DNA from: Populus alba
Lineage: Eukaryota; Streptophyta; Magnoliopsida; Malpighiales; Salicaceae
Direction: 5' to 3'
NCBI RefSeq assembly: GCF_005239225.2
Contig: NC_133288.1
Span: 12,220,169 to 12,284,168 of the forward strand
DNA: 64,000 nucleotides
Positions 1 through 11,690 of the stretch are shown piece by piece. The translations under genes were made by a program, and so were the position numbers. The number at the start of each line of letters is the position of its first letter. Within the stretch, counting starts at the first letter, position 1. The notes under the pieces are model-generated. The model ran no database searches, had not been told where the DNA came from, and saw nothing but the letters and a program-made list of their open reading frames with translations.

Positions 1-1
1 A

Positions 2-2233
2 AATGAAAAACCTTTACCCGGCACATCACCCCTCTATCATACAGCTAGAATCTATACGAAAATATCCTCGTATATGCTTGATATCACTCAAACGGGTTCC
101 TACCTTGTCCGCCTTCATTTCTTTCCATTCAGCTTCAAAGGGACTCATCTTGCTGATGCTTTGTTCAATGTGTCTGCTTCAAATTTTTCACTTTTAACAG
201 ATTTTAGAGTCCCGAACAGTACTACTGAGTTCCCAGTGATCAAGGAGTTCTTTCTCACGATTGCTGCAGGAAATTTCAAAATCTACTTTCAACCAGCTGA
301 AGAAACAACTTTTGCTTTCGTGAATGCCATAGAAGCCTTTCTTCTCCCACCAAATTTCTTCATGGATAATTCAACAATTCCTCCTTTACAGACCAAAGAT
401 GGAGCTCTTAGGACACTTTATAGGATCAATGTTGGAGGTCCAGAAGTTAACGATACCCTGTGGAGGAATTGGGTTCCAGATGATGATTATCTAGCTTTTG
501 GGGGTTCGGGTGCAAGCCGTTCTTTTGGTGGTGAACTTCATGAGGCCAGTCAAGGGTTGATTGTCCAAGAAATTGCCCCTGATTCTGTGTACAAAACTTG
601 CAAAGAAGCGCGTGTAGATAATAAAGGGGCATCCAATTTTCCAAATATAACTTGGCGTTTTAACGTGAGTAAGAAAGCTAGGCATCTTGTTCGTCTGCAC
701 TTTTGTGACTTTATCAGCGAGTCACCGGGTACTGTGAAATTTGATCTCAATATATCTACCAATTTCAGTCATGTGATCGATCCTAATTCTGGTGGGTTTA
801 GTGAAATGGCATCTCCATTTTTCTACGATTTTGTGGTTCCTTCTGATGATTCCGGATATATGAGTTTTAGTATAGCCCCAGGAAATAATTCTACTGCGAA
901 AGTTGCTTTTCTGAATGGATTGGAGATCATGGAGTTTGTGGGGAACACGATAGTTGTAGTGCCTGTTGATGAACATGAGACAAAAAAACATCTAGCTCTC
1001 ATAATTGGTTCAGCTGGAGGTGTGGCTCTAGTCTTGGTTTTGATTTTATTATTCTCATTTTGTTTGAGATTAAAGCGACCAAAGCCCGTAAAAGCTGAGT
1101 TTCTTTATGGAAAAGGGAGGTCTTCCAGTTGGATAACTGAAAGAACTGAAAATGCCTCCTCCAAAGTTACTAATTTAAACCTCAAACTGAAGATATCTTT
1201 AGCTGAAATACTGGCGGCGACTCATAATTTCAATCCAAAGTTGTTGATTGGTGAGGGTGGGTTTGGCAAAGTTTATAAAGGAACTCTTGAGAGTGGTATG
1301 AAGGTGGCTGTGAAACGAAGCGATTCAAGCCATGGCCAAGGTCTTCCAGAGTTCCAAACTGAGATCATGGTCCTTTCAAAGATTCAACATCGGCATCTTG
1401 TTTCCTTGGTTGGCTACTGCGATGAAGGATCGGAGATGATATTGGTTTTTGAATTCATGGAAAAGGGGACTTTGAGGGAGCACTTATATGGGAAGGAGAG
1501 CTTAAGGAATCCATCTGCAAAAATTGAATTGACTTGGAAACAAAGGCTCGAAATCTGTATTGGCTCGGCAAAAGGTATCCATTACCTTCACACTGGTCCA
1601 GATGGAGGAATCTTTCACCGTGATGTTAAGTCAACAAACATCTTACTTGATGAACATTACGTGGCCAAAGTAGCTGATTTCGGTCTTTCTCAATTAGGAA
1701 TGCCTGATCCGGACCATATAAGCGTGGGTTTAAAAGGTAGTTTTGGTTATCTTGACCCTGAATATTTCAGAACTTTTCAGTTAACCAACAAGTCAGATGT
1801 GTACTCTTTTGGTGTGGTGCTTCTTGAAGTGCTTTGTGCTCGACCCCCTATTGTAGACTCACAGCAGAGGGAGGAAATAAACTTAGCTGAATGGGGGATG
1901 TTTTGGCAAAAGGAAGGGCAGCTTGAAAAGATTATGGATCCTCTACTAGCAGGTCACATCAACCCTAATTCGCTGAGAAAATTTGGTGAAATAGTCGAGA
2001 TGTGTTTGAAGCCACAAGGAACAGACAGGCCTAATATGATTGATGTGTGCTGGGATTTAGAATACGCAATGCAGCTTCAACAGACTGCAGTGCATAGAGA
2101 GGCACATGAGGACAACACCGCAACTGGTGTTTCATCAGATTCGGCACTCCCACTTATGCAGAACATGAGTTCTAATACGTTTCCAATGGATGATTACTCA
2201 GATACAACAGATACTGTAATGTATCCCAACTAA
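2..2233 (+). CDS. CrRLK1L/malectin-like receptor kinase, At2g23200-like, 5' partial
   Basis: The frame is open from base 2 to a TAA at 2231-2233 (743 codons visible). The ATG at 74 is internal: upstream codons in the same frame give the family-typical block SPLYHTARIYTKISSYMLDI. Roughly the first 80-100 residues, including the signal peptide, lie outside the window. Residues are counted from base 2. The malectin-like ectodomain covers about 1-320, with many N-x-S/T sites. One membrane helix lies at about 331-355. The Ser/Thr kinase spans about 410-690, with glycine loop IGEGGFG (416), the VAIK-type lysine at 438, HRD aspartate at 541, DFG aspartate at 559 and an intact SDVYSFGVVLLE block, so catalysis looks possible. 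Members sense cell-wall state or RALF peptides at the plasma membrane; for this clade that role is inferred. No intron is visible, as is usual for CrRLK1L genes. Juxtamembrane and kinase wording is closest to At2g23200, from memory. Confidence 0.95.
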   Translation, partial: NEKPLPGTSPLYHTARIYTKISSYMLDITQTGSYLVRLHFFPFSFKGTHLADALFNVSASNFSLLTDFRVPNSTTEFPVIKEFFLTIAAGNFKIYFQPAEETTFAFVNAIEAFLLPPNFFMDNSTIPPLQTKDGALRTLYRINVGGPEVNDTLWRNWVPDDDYLAFGGSGASRSFGGELHEASQGLIVQEIAPDSVYKTCKEARVDNKGASNFPNITWRFNVSKKARHLVRLHFCDFISESPGTVKFDLNISTNFSHVIDPNSGGFSEMASPFFYDFVVPSDDSGYMSFSIAPGNNSTAKVAFLNGLEIMEFVGNTIVVVPVDEHETKKHLALIIGSAGGVALVLVLILLFSFCLRLKRPKPVKAEFLYGKGRSSSWITERTENASSKVTNLNLKLKISLAEILAATHNFNPKLLIGEGGFGKVYKGTLESGMKVAVKRSDSSHGQGLPEFQTEIMVLSKIQHRHLVSLVGYCDEGSEMILVFEFMEKGTLREHLYGKESLRNPSAKIELTWKQRLEICIGSAKGIHYLHTGPDGGIFHRDVKSTNILLDEHYVAKVADFGLSQLGMPDPDHISVGLKGSFGYLDPEYFRTFQLTNKSDVYSFGVVLLEVLCARPPIVDSQQREEINLAEWGMFWQKEGQLEKIMDPLLAGHINPNSLRKFGEIVEMCLKPQGTDRPNMIDVCWDLEYAMQLQQTAVHREAHEDNTATGVSSDSALPLMQNMSSNTFPMDDYSDTTDTVMYPN

Positions 2234-5200
2234 GAATTAACGATTCCAGATGATCCCCACAGGTCAGGAATGAGCTCTCAGTGCCTCCTATTATTATATC
2301 AAAATTCTCCAACAACGAATGGACTTTGAAGTCATTTGAGTATATGCTCTAGTTAATTCATGTTGTGAGATGAGAAGTTCTAAATAACAGCAACTACGTT
2401 CACAAGCTTTGTCGATTAAACCAAGAGTGATTGAGGTGGATAGCTTGACAGATGTGCTTTTAGATGCTAATGTTCATCCCTTAGATGCATATCTGTAAAA
2501 TATAAATAATAATAAAGTTTGATTGGATGTTAAATGTAGTGAAATTGTTTCATGGTAGATTTGTCCACGGTATCTAAGAGATAGATGGAAAAAATCCTAG
2601 CTGGAATCATGGGTTTAATTTTGGTAATAAATGTGAGGGGAAGCACTTCGAGATGACTTGCTCAGAACTTGATAGGCCATCACTCTTGTTCAAACAATCC
2701 ATCTTAAGAATTAGCTTCTCCTTTTAGGAACAAATATAAAAAATGATGCACAATTTTCAAGAAATCCAACAACTCAATTAACATAATCTTTTGAGATTTT
2801 AGTTGACCCACTTAACCTAATCTCCAAGAAATCGAGTTGATCCAATTGACATGATCTTCAAATTGATCTAACTAACTCACTACATGCAAACTACCATTTA
2901 AGCTTATGGTGTCTCTCAAATGGACAAATTTGAATCTAATGTTTGCACACTTACGGAAGATTGCTCAACCCATGTTTCTTAACCCGCCCTTTATGTTGTT
3001 GGTATTTAGCACTCAATGTTAATGGGACCTTGCTTGCCATAGTTAGGTCTATAGAACAATGTTAAGGCATGTCAATGCTAGAGTATGACCCATTTAACAC
3101 CATGTTATTTTTAATAAACAATGTAACCATCAACTACTAGGGTTAATTAAATCAAATAATTACCTTTGAACTAGGTCAAATAGTGTTTTTCTATGTATGC
3201 CCTATTCATCATGTAGATTGGTGTGTTTCATGGGTTTAAAAAGACACATGAAACACTAGGTAAAATTTAATTCTTTCATTCCTTGCATGCATAAATATTC
3301 TTATTTTCTAAGCATTTGTATTTATCATCTTCTTCAATATACTTTGTTTCATACAAAACACAACCTTCAAAGTTATATACATCATACAACTAAACAAACA
3401 TAAGAATCAAAAGGTCCCTAAAGCTTTATATAGAACATGTTTTATAGGTGTCATGACCAATGCAATGTTTTTTCTTCAACTTCTTAACCTAGTTATTTTT
3501 TGTTAAAAAGACCTAAATCCAATGCAATTTTCCTTAAACTTCATTGTAATTAAGTTATATAAATATTAAACCCATCTAGTAAATTATGAGAAGTCCAATA
3601 TTGTATTGAATATGATAAACATTTTGTTACTTGGTATAAACTAAATCTTTTTTAATTAAATTTCCTCAATATACTGAAGTATTAGCATTTTATAATGTAA
3701 ATTGTAGCCCAACCAAATATTTTAGCAGGTTATGTTACTTGTTATTTTCTAGTAAAGACAAATTCCTATAGTGAAATAATAAGCTTTCTAGTCCTTATTT
3801 TGTGACTTATTTATAATTACTTAAGTTTATAACAACTTCATGAACTTTAGTGCATTGAGCATCTAGGTAAGTTTTATTATTACTTATATTTTACAAATAT
3901 TCATCCAATATTAATAAGAAGGCATAACAATTTACAACTTGAAACTCATTTGTCAAGATCATTTACCCTAATCACTTTTTGTTGAATGTTGTCGTACCAA
4001 TAATTAATTCTAAATTTAGAGAACAATGTAGTACCTATTGGGTCAATAAAGAGTGATTGATATTTGAGTTTCTAGATGTTAATTTACATGCCTTCTTATT
4101 AATATTGAATGTATATTTGTAAAACATAAGAAATAATAAAGCTTGACTAAATGCTCAATGTACTAAAATTCATGGTAGAATTGTCTAGGTTAGCTAGGTA
4201 ATGGATATGGCAATTATTAGGTCTAATCAATGCCCTAAAACGTCATGAAACAAAGACTTTATCTTGTATCAATGTCGATCCCGAGTGTAGACATAAGTCA
4301 CATCATTTCATCTCCCCAAGACAATTATGACAATCATATGAGGGAAATCCTAAAAGATTTATAACTTTTGAGTTTTGAAACTAACAAAAGAGAAGTTGTT
4401 ACATGTTGATAGATTATAGGCCACTATTAATGGAGAGCATGCATATATAATGTTTGCAACTTCTCTCACTTTATCACCTTCATAAAATCAAAACAATTAC
4501 ACATTTTCTATCTTAGTCTTAACAATTTTAGGCAAGAGTTCATCATTTTATGACTATAAACCAGCCATTAAATTACCATTAAAATTGTCTTGTTTCTTTT
4601 CTACTCTTTACAGAGGAATTTTAGTGTGATTTTGAGTTATAGAGCTAACATTCAAATGAACTCTAAATGCGTTTTGCTGAAATTTAGTGAGAAAACTCTA
4701 TTTAAGTGACATTTTTCCAATAACTTAAGAGTTTTTTTAAGTTATGATAGATATTTTTAGGGTAACTAGTGAATCCAAGGCTACCTTGTATGGGGAGGCC
4801 CTAAGAAACTTTGGATCTGAAAGCACTTTGAGTTGATCGCTTCATAAAATAACAAATTTTCAAACTCACTTTGAGCTAATATCCCTTTAAATGAATACAT
4901 TTTAAGAAATTCACTTTAAGATGATCACTCTATAAAAACTCAAATTTCAAAATCACATTGAGCATATCTCTCTTCAAACTGAATAAGTTTTCAAAAAATC
5001 ACTTTGAGAAAGTTACTCTATAAAAATATCATTTTTCATTAGGTAGATCACCTCATGATTTGACCATTTCAGAAAAATAAGGTCAACCTCTCAATTTAAC
5101 TATTTCAGAAAAATAAGGTTGGTCACCTCTAAGTTTAACCAAAATTCAAAATTCTCTAGTGGATTTGCCTCTCAAGTTTGATGGTTTTTTAACTTTTTTA

Positions 5201-5560
5201 TAAACGCCATATTTTCTTTACAAGCTTACTGCACAAATTCTATGAATATTACTTTTCATAGGGCTTTATATAGTAAGCATTGTTAAGATAAAGCAACTAT
5301 CATAACACAAATTTTGACCCCCTCTTTTCAAAACTTTTTTCAAAAATCCAAAAATAAAAAAAAAAATTCTAAAAAACAAAGTGTTTTCAAGGCATTTGCA
5401 CTCATTTAGTAGTTTTCAACGTCTTTTTTAAAAATTCAGAAAACACTTGAAAAAAAAAAAGCAAAAAAAAAACAAAAAGCTTTTAAAGCATTTCAGTAAT
5501 TAACGCTTGCATTTCATAATTCTTGATTAGTTTTCTTATCAAATTAACATTAAAGTTGTT
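1590..5560 (+). repeat. Inverted segmental duplication, arm 1
   Basis: The kinase 3' coding end plus its downstream flank recurs in reverse complement at about 14400-18629. Colinear blocks are recognisable: 1590-2272 with 17930-18629, 2280-2345 with 17850-17920, 2436-2515 with 17640-17740, 2870-3140 with 17020-17290, 4160-4290 with 16920-17000, 4262-4360 with 14690-14775, 4640-4740 with 14600-14690, and 5383-5560 with 14400-14590. Arm 1 has extra blocks missing from arm 2, at about 3140-4165, 4365-4640 and 4745-5385. The gene-free stretch 2234-5560 is therefore the 3' UTR and flank of the kinase plus old AT-rich DNA. Edges were placed by eye and are good to tens of bases. Confidence 0.85.
2234..2530 (+). 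other. Probable 3' UTR of the receptor kinase
   Basis: Sequence after the stop is less AT-rich than what follows and contains an AATAATAAAG stretch near 2505-2518 that could serve as a polyadenylation signal. It is well preserved in the pseudogene arm, so it travelled with the gene. No other ORF is convincing here. Confidence 0.45.
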
Positions 5561-7460
5561 TCGAAAAAAAAAAACAAAACATAAAAAACAAGAAAACTAA
5601 AAGAACCAAAATTGGAAGCAAGACAGACAAGTGGACTAAAGTGCAAAATAAGAAAAAAAATAAGGGATCAATGTAAAATGGAGTTACTTTGTGACTAAAC
5701 AATTTAAAATAAAATTATATAATTTATAGGCTATAAATAGTTAAGGAGTTTTGAGAGAGGGGAGAAAAAACCCTAGTCACCCAATCACAAAACAACCTAT
5801 AGAAAACTCTAGCCTTATCTCTTTCACTTCCCCTTTTACTACCAAAACCCTAGCCACCCATATCACAAACTAACCTATAAAAAAGCTCTAGCCTTATGAT
5901 TAGCATTTAAAAGTGCATTTTTATCAAGATTTTATATCATTATTTTGCACTTGAAGTATCAATAACTCAACTAAAGCATGTTTTATAATAACATACCTAA
6001 TAATATAAGATACCTTTAATTTATGGTAAATGTTCATCTTAAATGCAAACCTATCACTTAAATGAAAGAATTGATTGATGAGTTTAAGTATTGAAATTGA
6101 AAAGACAAAGAGAGGGCCAAACTTAGAAAAGAGATGTTGGTGCAGTCTAAACTAGAACACTGTTCGGTAATTGGGTTATATCTCGAGTTCTAGATGTCCA
6201 AATGACCTTAATGTTTTGGACAACTTTGGTAAGATATAGGTCTACAACTTTCATGTGGAGTCCAAGATTTAAAAAGGCCGTTTTCAAGTCCAAATTATAG
6301 CAACAACGGAGAAGTTTGAATTTGTCCTGTAACCTAGATACTGTTTAGTGTTCAGCCCATATCTCGAGTTCTAGAAGTCCAAATGACCTCAATTTTTTTC
6401 CTAGAAATATAAGACAATTTCCTAGAACTTTCATGAGTACAAGTGGTTCCAGTTTTAATGTTAGCAATGATGTTTTATTTAAATAAGAAGATAAAGATTT
6501 TCACCAAGTCAAGAGTTGGCCACCCACTCAACAATTAATCATCAAATCAATAGTTGTAAATTTTGGCCTATAAAAGGAGGCATTTGCCATGCATTTAGGG
6601 GCTTGGTTGTTCAAATCAAGAACTTGCTCTTGCTCTCTCTCTTTATATTTTTTTGTAATTCTTAAGTTTTGCTTTCATTAATATCTTGTTTATGCTTTTC
6701 CTTTCCTTTACTTAGTTAACTTGTATCTTATTTATGCTCTTATTTTGTTTATTTATGTTTCTCTTCTTCATTATGTTTAGCTAGGTTTATTATGTCAAGT
6801 GAAAAGGTTACACTAATGGTGTAAGAATAAGTATAGTGTAAACTCAATATGGACCTTAATGTTTAATATTAACATGTCTTATCTTTTTATCTTACTAATT
6901 CTTAATACCTTGCTTTTAAAATGGTTAATCTAGATTTGTGTTGTATAACACTTGGTACAACAAAGGCTTGGAACTCTCATAGCCTAACCATGTGGTATTA
7001 CATTCACCTGTGATATGAAAGGGACTTGATTTGTTGTTAATATAAGTTAGCATCATGAATTCCTGACAATATTTAAAAGTTTGGTGTTACTTAAATAAGA
7101 TAATTAATATGATCATGTTAACAATTTATAATGAGCTATTAATGACAAATCATCTGATCGGAACCTTTTTTGTGTGTGGTTTCCAATTGAATAATAAGAG
7201 TTTATACTATACTTGTTTGAAATACCATTAGTGGATCCTCTAACCTTGACATTTTTTTAATCCTTACATTAATCTTCTATCTCAAAGTTCTCATTAACTT
7301 CTTTTTATTATTATTCTTTACTACTACTACTACTACTACTACTATTGTTGTTGTTGTTGTCTATAATTTATACAATTAACCTCCCTATAGTTCTACCCTA
7401 GTCTTGTCGGGTTATTTATTACTTCGACACTCCTACACTTGGGAGAAGACATCAATCTTT
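5560..7460 (+). mobile_element. LTR-retrotransposon relic (LTR/leader type sequence), no coding
   Basis: No gene is seen. A degenerate direct repeat of about 180 bp occurs at 6140-6310 and 6315-6480, each copy holding the phrase atatctcgagttctaga followed by tccaaatgacct. A TATA-like box (cctataaaaggaggc, about 6569-6583) is followed by a pyrimidine-rich leader, which is the layout of an LTR promoter on the + strand. A compound microsatellite (ACT)n/(GTT)n lies at about 7320-7360. This matches LTR or leader sequence of a plant retroelement in general character. Family and boundaries cannot be fixed by eye. Confidence 0.5.
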
Positions 7461-8440
7461 TGGTCATGTTAAACCCTTTCCTTACCCTCAGAGATTAACT
7501 CGTTATCTTTCTCACAAGGTTCAAAAGTGGGTTTTTCAATAACCTAACCACTACGAAGAGTGATGACTGATTTGACTTGATCCATGTGTTGGCTTCCGAA
7601 ACTACTTGCATTTACATTGTATTGTCCCTTTGGATTTTGTTGTGGTTGAGATGGAATCTTACCTTTCTCTTGAAAACTGAGACCAGATGTGAATTTTACA
7701 AGAGCATCTTTAAAATGTGTCATGTTTTGAGCAAGTTGAGTGTTGATTGTCTCTTGCTTTTCAATGAATGCATGCAATGTTTCTTTAAGATTTCTTTTAG
7801 GAGGTGGAGCATAAGGAAGTGCATATCCATGGGAATTTTGGAAATTATAGTGTGCTTGAAATGGTGGCTGTGAAGTTTGTGCATTATTGTTATCACTCTT
7901 CCAACTTAAATTTAGGTGATTTCTCCAACTAGGGTTGAATGTTTGCGAGAATGGGTTATGATTGGGCCTTTGGAAACTATTTAAAACATGGGCTTATTCA
8001 TGAAGGCATTCCTTGAAAGAAGGCAAAGTTGGACATTCATTAGTTGCATGCTCCTTTGTTTCACTAATTTGACACACAATGTCTTAAACAGATTTTAATT
8101 GACCACTCTTTTTAAATTCAAGTGCCTCGACTTTTCTAGCTAAAGATGCAAATTTGTCTTGGAGGTCATGATCTTCCCCAAGGTTATACATAACTCCACT
8201 AGATATATGAGGTTGGGTTTTACTTGGTGCCTCATAAGTGCCTGTAGTGTCCCAATTTTGTGCATTTTCAGCTAATAAGTCTAGGTACTCCATTGCTTCA
8301 TTAAGGTCTTTATTTTGAAAAGTTCCATTGCACATCAATTCCACCATTTGTCTATCTTTACATGTTAACCCTTCATAAAAATGTGAAACTAATCTCAATG
8401 TTTCAAAACCATGATGAAGGCAAGTATTAAGCAAGTCTCG
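7460..8440 (-). pseudogene. Ty3/gypsy gag remnant, C-terminal part (broken)
   Basis: Read on the - strand, 8434-8084 encodes a clear gypsy Gag segment: FETLRLVSHFYEGL, then the MVELMCNGTF and YLDLLAENAQNW blocks, ending KVEALEFKKSGQLKSV. After a stop, the region near 8080-8040 resembles the zinc-knuckle area (VCQI-ETKEHAT), but the second cysteine position reads serine. The 7777-7544 segment (KQETINTQLAQNM to QVKSVITLRSG) is the Gag-protease linker. Stops and frame changes mean it is dead. The wording fits Tat/Athila-like gag, from memory. No protease, reverse transcriptase or integrase follows; the element ends near 7460. Confidence 0.85.
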
Positions 8441-8933
8441 ATACCAATGTTAGGATAGTGGTGAAGACAAATTGTCTCCTCATTAAGACTTTCATCTCCC
8501 CCCAAGTCTGAACAAGTCGTTCCTCATTCCTCCTTCTACTGATCATAATCTGATCCCACCAAATCAATGCATACTTCGTAAACTCAATTATCACCAATTT
8601 TACTTTTTTTGTTCAGAATAGCTATGGCAAATCAAAATTCCAATCTACCTTTTTCTCCCACTCTTTATGGCCAGCAGATGCACAATCATAGTCATCTGCA
8701 CCCGCATCTATGTTTTCGTTAATAAACTCTTCAAAATCAAATCTGACATTCTGTACAGCTATAAGGACTGTATTTCCCCGGCGATTAGCCCCACTGTTCC
8801 GTTGCTTTATCGAATTCACCTCATCTTTCAGATCCTTGTACGTCCTTGTCAACAACTCAAGTTGCTAGCCTATGGCTTGTAATTGGAAAGCTGTGTCAGC
8901 GTTTTGTGTCGCTGATTCGTTGTTTTCAAACAT
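8440..8933 (-). pseudogene. Ty3/gypsy gag remnant, N-terminal part of a second type (broken)
   Basis: On the - strand an ATG at 8933-8931 starts MFENNESATQNADTAFQL, followed by an in-frame stop and then a 77-codon open stretch (8855-8622) with a coiled-coil-like start and an acidic tail. After another stop, the next bases read KVKLVIIEFTKYALIWWDQI and then RRNEERLVQTWGEMK, the classic tryptophan-rich capsid block of plant gypsy Gag. This block is not what normally precedes the downstream segment at 8434, so the two gag halves look joined from different lineages near 8440. Confidence 0.75.
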
Positions 8934-9952
8934 TCTTTGAATCTGCAAAATTTAGTTAGTAGCATAAAATATATCCTTACACCTCTCGTGTACCACACAA
9001 AAAAACAAAATCCAGGCTTTTCACTCTAATAAGCTCACTACGTCTTTTACCTCATAATTTGTTTTCTTTTGGTTATTTAGGAACTGAAATCAACAGATCA
9101 AAGTCAGTTGCCTTCATAACACACTCTAATTATAATTTTCAGACTCAAGAATCAAAAAATAAACTGAAAACAAAGCAAAAAAAAAAAACTATGATTACAA
9201 TTTTACGAGTAGCAATGCAAATTCGTACGAATTGTGGACGAAACGAAGACACGAAATAAAACAGAAGCGAATATTTACGAGAACAATTAATTGACTCCTA
9301 GATAACCCAAATATAGTAGAAGCAAAAAGATTTGGACAAAACTAAACAACAAAGATCATGATTTGAAACTTGAGGCAAATCTAACCTATTACGTAATTTT
9401 TACATAACATAATTAAAACCCAAACCAAATGATCTTGAAATGACCTCAAATTCAATATTTAGTATTACAATACTATGGAAACACCAAAAATAAATTTATA
9501 GGTCGTTCTCTTATGTCTAGGTACTCAAACCCCTTATATGATTAGTTTACGACAAAATTGAACCTCCAATTAAAACCTCCAGAAGCCGATATCAAAATAA
9601 GCCCAAATTTAATATATGATGCGATATCACCCCTAATAGACTGAATATGAAGTTTAAATTGATTTCGAGGTGGTTTGGTTATGGTTCACCAAGAGTTGTG
9701 TTTATACGGCAAAAATTGAATGATCTTTCAAATTTCAACTAATCCCTCTTTCACTCTCTTTTTGTTTTTTTTATACTAATATGATTAGAGATAGTAACAA
9801 GATGAAATATAAACTTTTTTTTTTTGCTTAGATGATGTAGACATGAAAAACAAGAAGATGGACGCAAACACTGAAAAACTTAAAGGAACACTAAAAAAAC
9901 AAAAATAACATAATGATATGACCTTGTTTCGGAGCCTAGCTTTAATACCAAT
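8934..9952 (-). mobile_element. Gypsy 5' internal leader and tRNA-Met-type primer-binding site
   Basis: Between gag and the LTR edge there is about 1 kb of non-coding leader. At 9939-9951 the + strand reads gctttaataccaa; its complement ttggtattaaagc is one or two changes from the usual initiator-Met PBS of plant LTR elements (TGGTATCAAAGC). It abuts the LTR end (tgatgtga on +) at 9953, which fixes a - strand orientation. A stretch at 9150-9260 recurs at about 57630-57760, so the same family is present twice. Confidence 0.65.
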
Positions 9953-10577
9953 TGATGTGAACCTCATGATTACGTGGTCACGCAAACTACAATTAAGATT
10001 GAGATCTGGTCCCGGAAAGCTGAAATAGGTTTGATAAGAGTGTGACATAATGGAAACCTGCCCCATGGCACCAACACTATTGGAATGAGTAGAATAACGC
10101 CACGAAGCCAGTTAATCTTCAATAAGTCAGATTCAGTTCGTTCAAGAACTGAAGAATGCAAGAATCACTCTCACATATTAAAACTAAAAAATTCAGAAGT
10201 AACCATCATCAAAGCTGCTAAAATTTTGGCTTATATGAGTTTAAATAGTTCTTGAAAAATTAACCCTAATGGACCCTTTATGTGGACTTATATGAGGTTC
10301 ACTCAAAACTAGCCCAAAACCCTAAACTAAAAAGCCCTTAACTTAATCCAAACAAGCCTTGGATCCTAGCTGAAAACAAAGTATTAATTAAGGCCAAATA
10401 AGCTTTGGGTTGTAACTAACAAAATAAAATAAAGCCCCTAATATTACAGAACTGATTTAAGGCTTCTTTATAGCCTTCCATGCAGCCCTTTAATCCTAGA
10501 AATAAAAGGAAAAGGTAGCCACCCATATTGTTTTCAAGTTGTAGTAGGATTCTTTTGTTTCCTTTGCTATCCTCACT
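9953..10577 (-). repeat. Gypsy LTR copy (family A), partial
   Basis: This starts with TGATGTGAACC on the + strand directly beside the primer-binding site. It shares the segment ending gaatgagtagaataacgcc, gaagccagttaatcttc and ggaccctttatgtggac with copies at 10797-11690 and at 18630-18733 plus 23391-23924. It lacks the terminal part with the aactccgattgacc phrase seen in the other copies, so it is incomplete. It stops near the pol tail fragment at 10578. Confidence 0.65.
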
Positions 10578-10796
10578 TTATGGTCTAAATAAGGTTGTAT
10601 TGGACCCTTCTTGCATATAGATAAGATGTACTACGATCTCCTCTTGATACTCCAATGGACCTTTCAATTCTGACTTGGTGGAAACCTTCAAAACCAATAC
10701 ATTCAATGCCTCTTTTAATGTCTTTGTCTTGGACCGAGTTATTGGACCATTTGGAACATGTAATAGGTCCTTATTGGTGTTTCTGGGCTGGTCCAT
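10578..10796 (-). pseudogene. Gypsy polyprotein C-terminal tail fragment
   Basis: On the - strand 10796-10578 encodes 72 residues containing NGPITRSKTKTLKEALN, the conserved tail found at the extreme C-terminus of many plant gypsy polyproteins. The reading frame ends just before LTR sequence, as expected for the 3' end of an internal region. The rest of pol is absent. It sits between two LTR copies, which suggests deletion or recombination between elements. Confidence 0.7.
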
Positions 10797-11690
10797 ATCA
10801 CATGTGCTTCACGAACAAGCAATTCACGCAAAGAACTAGGTCTGATAGGAGTGTGACACAATGGAAACCTGCCCCAGGGCACTAATACTATTGGAATGAG
10901 TAGAATGACTCCACGAAGCCAGTTAATCTTCGATAAGTTAGATTTAGTTCGTTCAAGACTTGAAGAATGCAAGAATCACTCTCACACATTAAAACTAAAA
11001 AATTCAGAATAATAATCATCAAAGCTGCCAAAATTTTAGCTTACATGAGTTTAAATAGTTCTTGAAAAGTTAACCCTAATGGACCTCTTATATGGATTTA
11101 TATGAGGTTCACTCAAAATTGACTTAAAAACCCTAAACTAAAAAGCCCATAACCTGATCCAAGCAAGCCTTGGACCGTAGCTCAAAATAAAGTTTTAATT
11201 AAGCCTAAATATGAAAGAAAATAATAAAAATAACTAATTTATTATTAAATACCATCAGCCCTTCTTTCCTTGTGTAGCTAGGATGAATAAGGTATCCTTA
11301 TAAGAAAAGGATTCTGAAACATTAATGAATCATTGCCACATTTGTAAATTATATTGCAGCTCATTAAAGATTCTTATGGAACTAGAAAATTCCCAAAACC
11401 AGCGGCCACATCCTTGTAGGAAAAGGATCCTTATCAAATAGGAAGTCCACAAGTCAAATGGAAGTAAATAACAGAATTCGTACAGCCTCTGTTGACTAGT
11501 ATTGTGGTACCTTCCCGAACTCCGATTGACCTAAATGTTTAACCCAAGGTAATACAACATGTCTGGAGAGTCCACATAAAATATTAGTCCAATCCAATGG
11601 TCGGATTGAGAAATATGATTGTTTCCGTAAACTTGTACTGTTACGCTTTTTATGCCAAAATCCGAATCTGACCTTATGTGGGTCGTATCA
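10797..11690 (-). repeat. Gypsy LTR copy (family A)
   Basis: It is a direct repeat of 9968-10400 (same order: gataggagtgtgacacaatgg, gaagccagttaatcttcg, aagccttgga) and continues into the distal half with aactccgattgaccta, ccaatggtcggattgag and ccttatgtgggtcgtatca. The distal half matches 23723-23924. Its start next to the pol tail and its loss of the first 15-20 bases compared with 9953 indicate a truncated copy. Confidence 0.7.

Noticed and set aside
74..76. ATG at 74 as the start of the receptor kinase
   Set aside because: Codons upstream in the same frame encode conserved malectin-like residues back to base 2, so this methionine is internal.
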